Assembly: GCF_002153425.1 (NCBI RefSeq)
Contig: NZ_KZ119600.1
Location: 1,874,674 to 1,938,673, forward strand
Length of the DNA stretch: 64,000 nucleotides
DNA from: Litchfieldia alkalitelluris
GTDB taxonomy: Bacteria; Bacillota; Bacilli; Bacillales; Salisediminibacteriaceae
Direction of reading: 5' to 3'
Below are positions 61,197-64,000 of this stretch, one piece after another. The notes below the pieces were generated by a model. It did not search any database and had not been told where the DNA came from. It worked only from the letters and a program-made list of their open reading frames with translations. Position numbers and translations under genes: made by a program. How positions within the stretch are numbered: position 1 is the stretch's first letter; the number at the start of each line of letters is the position of its first letter.

Positions 61197-62399
61197 ATGT
61201 TAGTTGAAGTATTGGTAGGTGGTGCAGTGTGGGCTGGTGCTGAAGCAATGAAACGTGGTGTAACAGATAAACAAAAGCTAGACCGTATTTTTCGTAAGTG
61301 TGGATTGTATGTAAAATACAAAGGAAAAGAAGATACACCAAAATTTATAAGATCCAATCAAAAAGAATCCTATACTGAGTATGTCTATCGAATACCAGAG
61401 GGATTAGGTTTTAGGGACTTTGAGAAGAAACGTGAAGTAATTGAGGATAGTTTAAATAGTAGTAATAATCAAATCTCATTATCAGATTTAAAGAAGTTTG
61501 ATATAAAAGGCGATTACAAAAAACAAATTAATGATATTAAGAAAAGTAAAAGGCAACAGAAAGAGGTTGTAATGTCTTATGATAAATTGCTCACAGTAAA
61601 AGTGTTCAATCAACCTTTAACAGACTACTTTACTTACTCAAATAACTGTAAAGGTTGGAATGTACCTATAGGAGTTACACGAACAAAGTTTATCAAACAT
61701 GACTTTGAAAAAATTATGCATATGGTTGTAGCTGGTACAACTAGATATGGAAAGTCTATTTTCTTGAAAAACGTGATTACTACATTGCTTATCAATCAGC
61801 CTAAAAATGTTTCATTTACATTAATTGATTTAAAGGGTGGATTAACATTTAATCGTTATAGCCAATGTCCACAAATTCAAAACATTACAAGTGAACCAGA
61901 GGATTCATTGGAAGTATTGCAAATTATTAGTTCACAAATGGATGAAGTCATGGAATATTTGAAGCAAAATAACTATGAAAATGTTCAAGAGGCAAAGATT
62001 CCAAACAGACATTTTATTATCATAGATGAAGGGGCAGAACTTGCACCAGGAATAGAAAAAGATAAGGACTTGAAAGACATTAAAAATAAATGTGAAGTGA
62101 TACTATCACGAATAGCACGTATAGGTGGCGCCTTGGGATATAGGTTGATATACGCAACTCAGACACCTTATAGCGAAGTATTAAACCATAACATTAAACA
62201 GAATTGTGATGCAAAACTATGCTTTAAATTACAAACCGATAAGGCTAGTGAGGTTGTATTAGGTGAAGGGATTACAGATGCACATCATTTACCATTTATT
62301 AAAGGACGTGGAGTTTATCTAACTGATAGGAAGCATATTGTACAGACACCAATGATTGAAAATGATTACATCGAGGGAGTGGTAAAAAGTGTTCAATAA
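61197..62399 (+). CDS. FtsK/SpoIIIE-like DNA translocase of the mobile element
   Basis: 400-aa P-loop ATPase. An N-terminal hydrophobic stretch (1-20) with a charged linker is followed by the RecA-like motor with Walker A GTTRYGKS (180-187) and Walker B FIIIDEGAEL (D277, E278), then RIARIGGALGYRLIYATQTP. It lacks the four-helix N-terminus of chromosomal FtsK. Proteins like this occur in Bacillus temperate siphophages and in conjugative elements as coupling proteins. Overlaps the following membrane gene. Confidence 0.85.
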   Translation: MLVEVLVGGAVWAGAEAMKRGVTDKQKLDRIFRKCGLYVKYKGKEDTPKFIRSNQKESYTEYVYRIPEGLGFRDFEKKREVIEDSLNSSNNQISLSDLKKFDIKGDYKKQINDIKKSKRQQKEVVMSYDKLLTVKVFNQPLTDYFTYSNNCKGWNVPIGVTRTKFIKHDFEKIMHMVVAGTTRYGKSIFLKNVITTLLINQPKNVSFTLIDLKGGLTFNRYSQCPQIQNITSEPEDSLEVLQIISSQMDEVMEYLKQNNYENVQEAKIPNRHFIIIDEGAELAPGIEKDKDLKDIKNKCEVILSRIARIGGALGYRLIYATQTPYSEVLNHNIKQNCDAKLCFKLQTDKASEVVLGEGITDAHHLPFIKGRGVYLTDRKHIVQTPMIENDYIEGVVKSVQ

Positions 62400-62901
62400 A
62401 GTTCAAACGGTGGGAAGTATCTCTGATTTTATGGAAATGAAAAGAGATAAAGAAATAAAAAGAGAACTGAAGAAGTTTAATAAAAAGGCAGCTACACACG
62501 GCTTTAAAGCGACTCTCACAACGCTTGTAACAGGTGTAACTGCAATCAGTATTACAAATAAACTATTCACTAATCATGCTTATGCAAGTGGAATGGAGGC
62601 TATACCTGTTGTATCAATTCCAGGCAGTGAGTACGTTAAAGGCGCAGCAAAAGAAAAGATAGTTGAAGCGTTTATGCCATTAGTTGATATGATCCAAGCA
62701 TTATCCTATCCAATAGCTTTAGTTATGTTAACTGGTGGGGCCTTAATGTTTATGATAAATCAAAAAGATAAAGGTATCGGATTGATACAAAATGCTTCAA
62801 TAGGTTATATACTTGTACAACTGATGCCATTATTAATGAATCTGCTGGTGGGAGTTGGTGAAACAGTAGCATTTGGAGTACCTGTTAGTTTGTTCATATA
62901 A
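62389..62901 (+). CDS. Pilin-like/VirB2-like small membrane protein
   Basis: 170-aa protein. A charged N-terminal part (1-40) is followed by a signal-like hydrophobic helix ending in a possible AYA cleavage site (about 45-68), then two membrane helices (about 103-125 and 132-158) separated by a short charged loop (QKDKG). The two-helix core resembles VirB2/TrbC-type T4SS pilins. GTG start coupled to the FtsK-like gene by a 10-nt overlap. The family is a guess from layout. Confidence 0.55.
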   Translation: MFNKVQTVGSISDFMEMKRDKEIKRELKKFNKKAATHGFKATLTTLVTGVTAISITNKLFTNHAYASGMEAIPVVSIPGSEYVKGAAKEKIVEAFMPLVDMIQALSYPIALVMLTGGALMFMINQKDKGIGLIQNASIGYILVQLMPLLMNLLVGVGETVAFGVPVSLFI

Positions 62902-62913
62902 ACATATGATGGT

Positions 62914-62947
62914 AAGGACATTGTAATTATACAGTGTCCTTTTCTTT
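62914..62947 (+). terminator. Terminator after the FtsK operon
   Basis: GGACATTGTA / TACAGTGTCC with a 4-nt loop, then TTTTCTTT. Confidence 0.85.
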
Positions 62948-62949
62948 AT

Positions 62950-63047
62950 CATTGAATATTTTCAATTATCTTCAAAGATATTCAATGAGGGAATAAAAAT
63001 ATATTTATAAAAATATTGTTGACTTTATTTATTTTTTTATTTATAAT
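62950..63047 (+). promoter_or_regulatory. Inverted repeat and near-consensus promoter of the small RHH gene
   Basis: Perfect 10-bp inverted repeat CATTGAATAT / ATATTCAATG (62950-62959, 62978-62987), followed by TTGACT (63019-63024), a 17-nt spacer and TATAAT (63042-63047). The promoter is the strongest-looking in the element. Confidence 0.75.
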
Positions 63048-63077
63048 TAGAATTAAGAAAGGAGATGATAATAAAAA

Positions 63078-63254
63078 GTGGTTAGGAAAGCAGTTACAAC
63101 AAGTATTGATGAAGAATTGCAAAAGAAATTTAAACAGAAGTGCAGCGAACAAGGATTGAAGCAAAATGATGTTTTAGAAGCTTTAATTCGCACGTATTTG
63201 GAAGAAGAGTTTGAAGTGGAGAAGGAAGTCATTTTTCGGCTTAAGAAAAAGTAA
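63078..63254 (+). CDS. Small RHH (Arc/CopG-like) regulator
   Basis: 58-aa protein with GTG start at 63078 and SD AAAGGAG. Sequence RKAVTTSIDEELQKKFKQKCSEQGLKQNDVLEALIRTYLEEEF is a classic ribbon-helix-helix fold. Its own near-consensus promoter and operator-like repeat suggest an autoregulated copy-control or repressor protein. Confidence 0.75.
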   Translation: MVRKAVTTSIDEELQKKFKQKCSEQGLKQNDVLEALIRTYLEEEFEVEKEVIFRLKKK

Positions 63255-63304
63255 AAGGGAACCCGTGTCACTCTACCAAAGTTGACGGATTCCCAACACC
63301 ACAA

Positions 63305-63379
63305 ACCTATATAGAGGCTTGTTATTACATATTATAACATACTTCATTTCCTCCATATAGGTAAATCCAAGGAGGAAAT
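63305..63379 (+). promoter_or_regulatory. Leader with two mutually exclusive hairpins at an SD sequence
   Basis: ACCTATATAGAGG (63305-63317) can pair with CCTCCATATAGGT (63350-63362; one mismatch). Alternatively ATTTCCTCC (63346-63354) pairs perfectly with GGAGGAAAT (63371-63379), which is the SD of the gene starting at 63383. The CCTCC is shared, so only one can form. Confidence 0.55.
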
Positions 63380-63382
63380 AAA

Positions 63383-63643
63383 ATGAACATTGTAAAAGCA
63401 ATCGAGACAAAAAAAGGTAAGCTAGAGGCACACTTAGAGGTTAAATTAACTGTATCTATTGAAGATACAACTATGGTTGAGTTATTACAACAAGCCGATA
63501 AAATTAACAATGCGTTACCAGGTGCAGAGATTAAACTACTGGTGGATGTTAACGGAAAGATGAAGCCTTTGTATATTCATGACTCTAGCGCAACTGTCGA
63601 GCGTGTTTATAATAAAAATGATGAGTGTATATACAATGGATAG
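63383..63643 (+). CDS. Unknown 86-aa protein behind a switch-like leader
   Basis: Not recognised. Small alpha/beta protein (KKGKLEAHLEVKLTVSIEDTTMVELLQQADKINNALPGAEIKLLVDV). SD AAGGAGG lies in the sequence that can be sequestered. Overlaps the next gene. Possibly a phage-encoded inhibitor or regulator. Confidence 0.6.
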   Translation: MNIVKAIETKKGKLEAHLEVKLTVSIEDTTMVELLQQADKINNALPGAEIKLLVDVNGKMKPLYIHDSSATVERVYNKNDECIYNG

Positions 63644-63881
63644 CGTTAAACTCAAATTGTCACATGGTGAGCTGAGAGAAGTAATTCATGCTATAGATAG
63701 CAGAGTTGATCAACTTTCCAATCGACTAGAAAGTTTTCTGAATCGTGATGATACTGACGAAAAAGACAATAAACGTGTTAAAGAAGTCATTGAGCGCTTG
63801 AGAAATGCAGTTACATTATCTAATGATTTTCTTATGGATTATAAAAGCAGGGTAGAGTATATAGATTCAAATGATGTTTGA
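63618..63881 (+). CDS. Unknown helical 87-aa protein
   Basis: Not recognised. Several in-frame ATGs (63618, 63621, 63636) at the end of the preceding gene; I give the first. Coiled-coil-like (LRDVIH-type helices, VDQLSNRLESFLNRDDTDEKDNKRVKEVIERLRNAV). Probably translationally coupled to the gene before it. The remaining 119 bases of the window hold no gene I can support. Confidence 0.55.
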   Translation: MMSVYTMDSVKLKLSHGELREVIHAIDSRVDQLSNRLESFLNRDDTDEKDNKRVKEVIERLRNAVTLSNDFLMDYKSRVEYIDSNDV

Positions 63882-64000
63882 GAGAGTATTTGAAGGATAA
63901 ATAAATAGTATATGCTACATCTTCAAAATTAATACTTGTAAATTTGGATAACCATATGGTATATTTTTACTAACATACACTAGTGACCAACAAAGTATGG

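Overview
This window is a low-GC Firmicutes chromosome, most likely a spore-forming Bacillaceae of the alkaliphilic or halophilic kind. The evidence is a complete spoIIIA operon, spoIVB-spo0A, the accBC-nusB-folD-xse-ispA-dxs-recN gene order typical of Bacillus, and an OLE RNA with its partner gene oapA, an RNA/protein pair known from extremophilic Bacillus and clostridia. From about base 29,100 the sequence becomes visibly more A+T-rich and changes to phage and plasmid genes that run off the right edge.

Bases 1-29,004 (chromosome): the 3' part of mntR, a patatin-like lipase, two membrane proteins on the minus strand, yqhR, an M24 Xaa-Pro peptidase, efp, and a small gene with an internal duplication. 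Then come spoIIIAA-AH, where spoIIIAD appears to start at ATT. A 0.9-kb composite tandem array follows (11.8-12.8 kb), in which a 52-bp repeat family is nested inside a 50/51-bp hairpin repeat family. Next are accB-accC-asp23, nusB, folD, xseA-xseB, ispA, OLE RNA, oapA, dxs, tlyA, argR, recN, spoIVB and spo0A. The spo0A upstream region has a sigma-H promoter and 0A boxes.

Bases about 29,100 to 64,000 (mobile element, right end outside the window): a tyrosine integrase directly downstream of spo0A, with its Shine-Dalgarno (SD) sequence buried in a 21-bp RNA hairpin. An early/replication block follows: winged-helix proteins, a J-domain protein, a cluster of 16-bp palindromic iterons next to a Rep-like gene, and an 868-aa protein with the D-x-D-G-D catalytic loop of single-chain RNA polymerases (YonO/QDE-1-like). 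Then comes an HK97-type siphovirus morphogenesis block: HNH, TerS, TerL, portal, protease, capsid, connectors, tail tube, frameshifted tail chaperones, tape measure, and tail proteins including one with a complete metallophosphoesterase site. Lysis genes follow (BhlA-like, amidase with SPOR, holin). Last is a plasmid-like block: two paralogous Xre repressors flanking a ParM-like actin and a ParR-like adaptor, then a ribbon-helix-helix (RHH) protein, an FtsK/SpoIIIE-like ATPase, a pilin-like membrane protein and small regulators.

Taken together the element looks like an integrated phage-plasmid: a temperate siphovirus that also carries an iteron replicon, actin-type partitioning and possibly its own RNA polymerase. 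The sequence supports each module. That they form one replicating element is inference.
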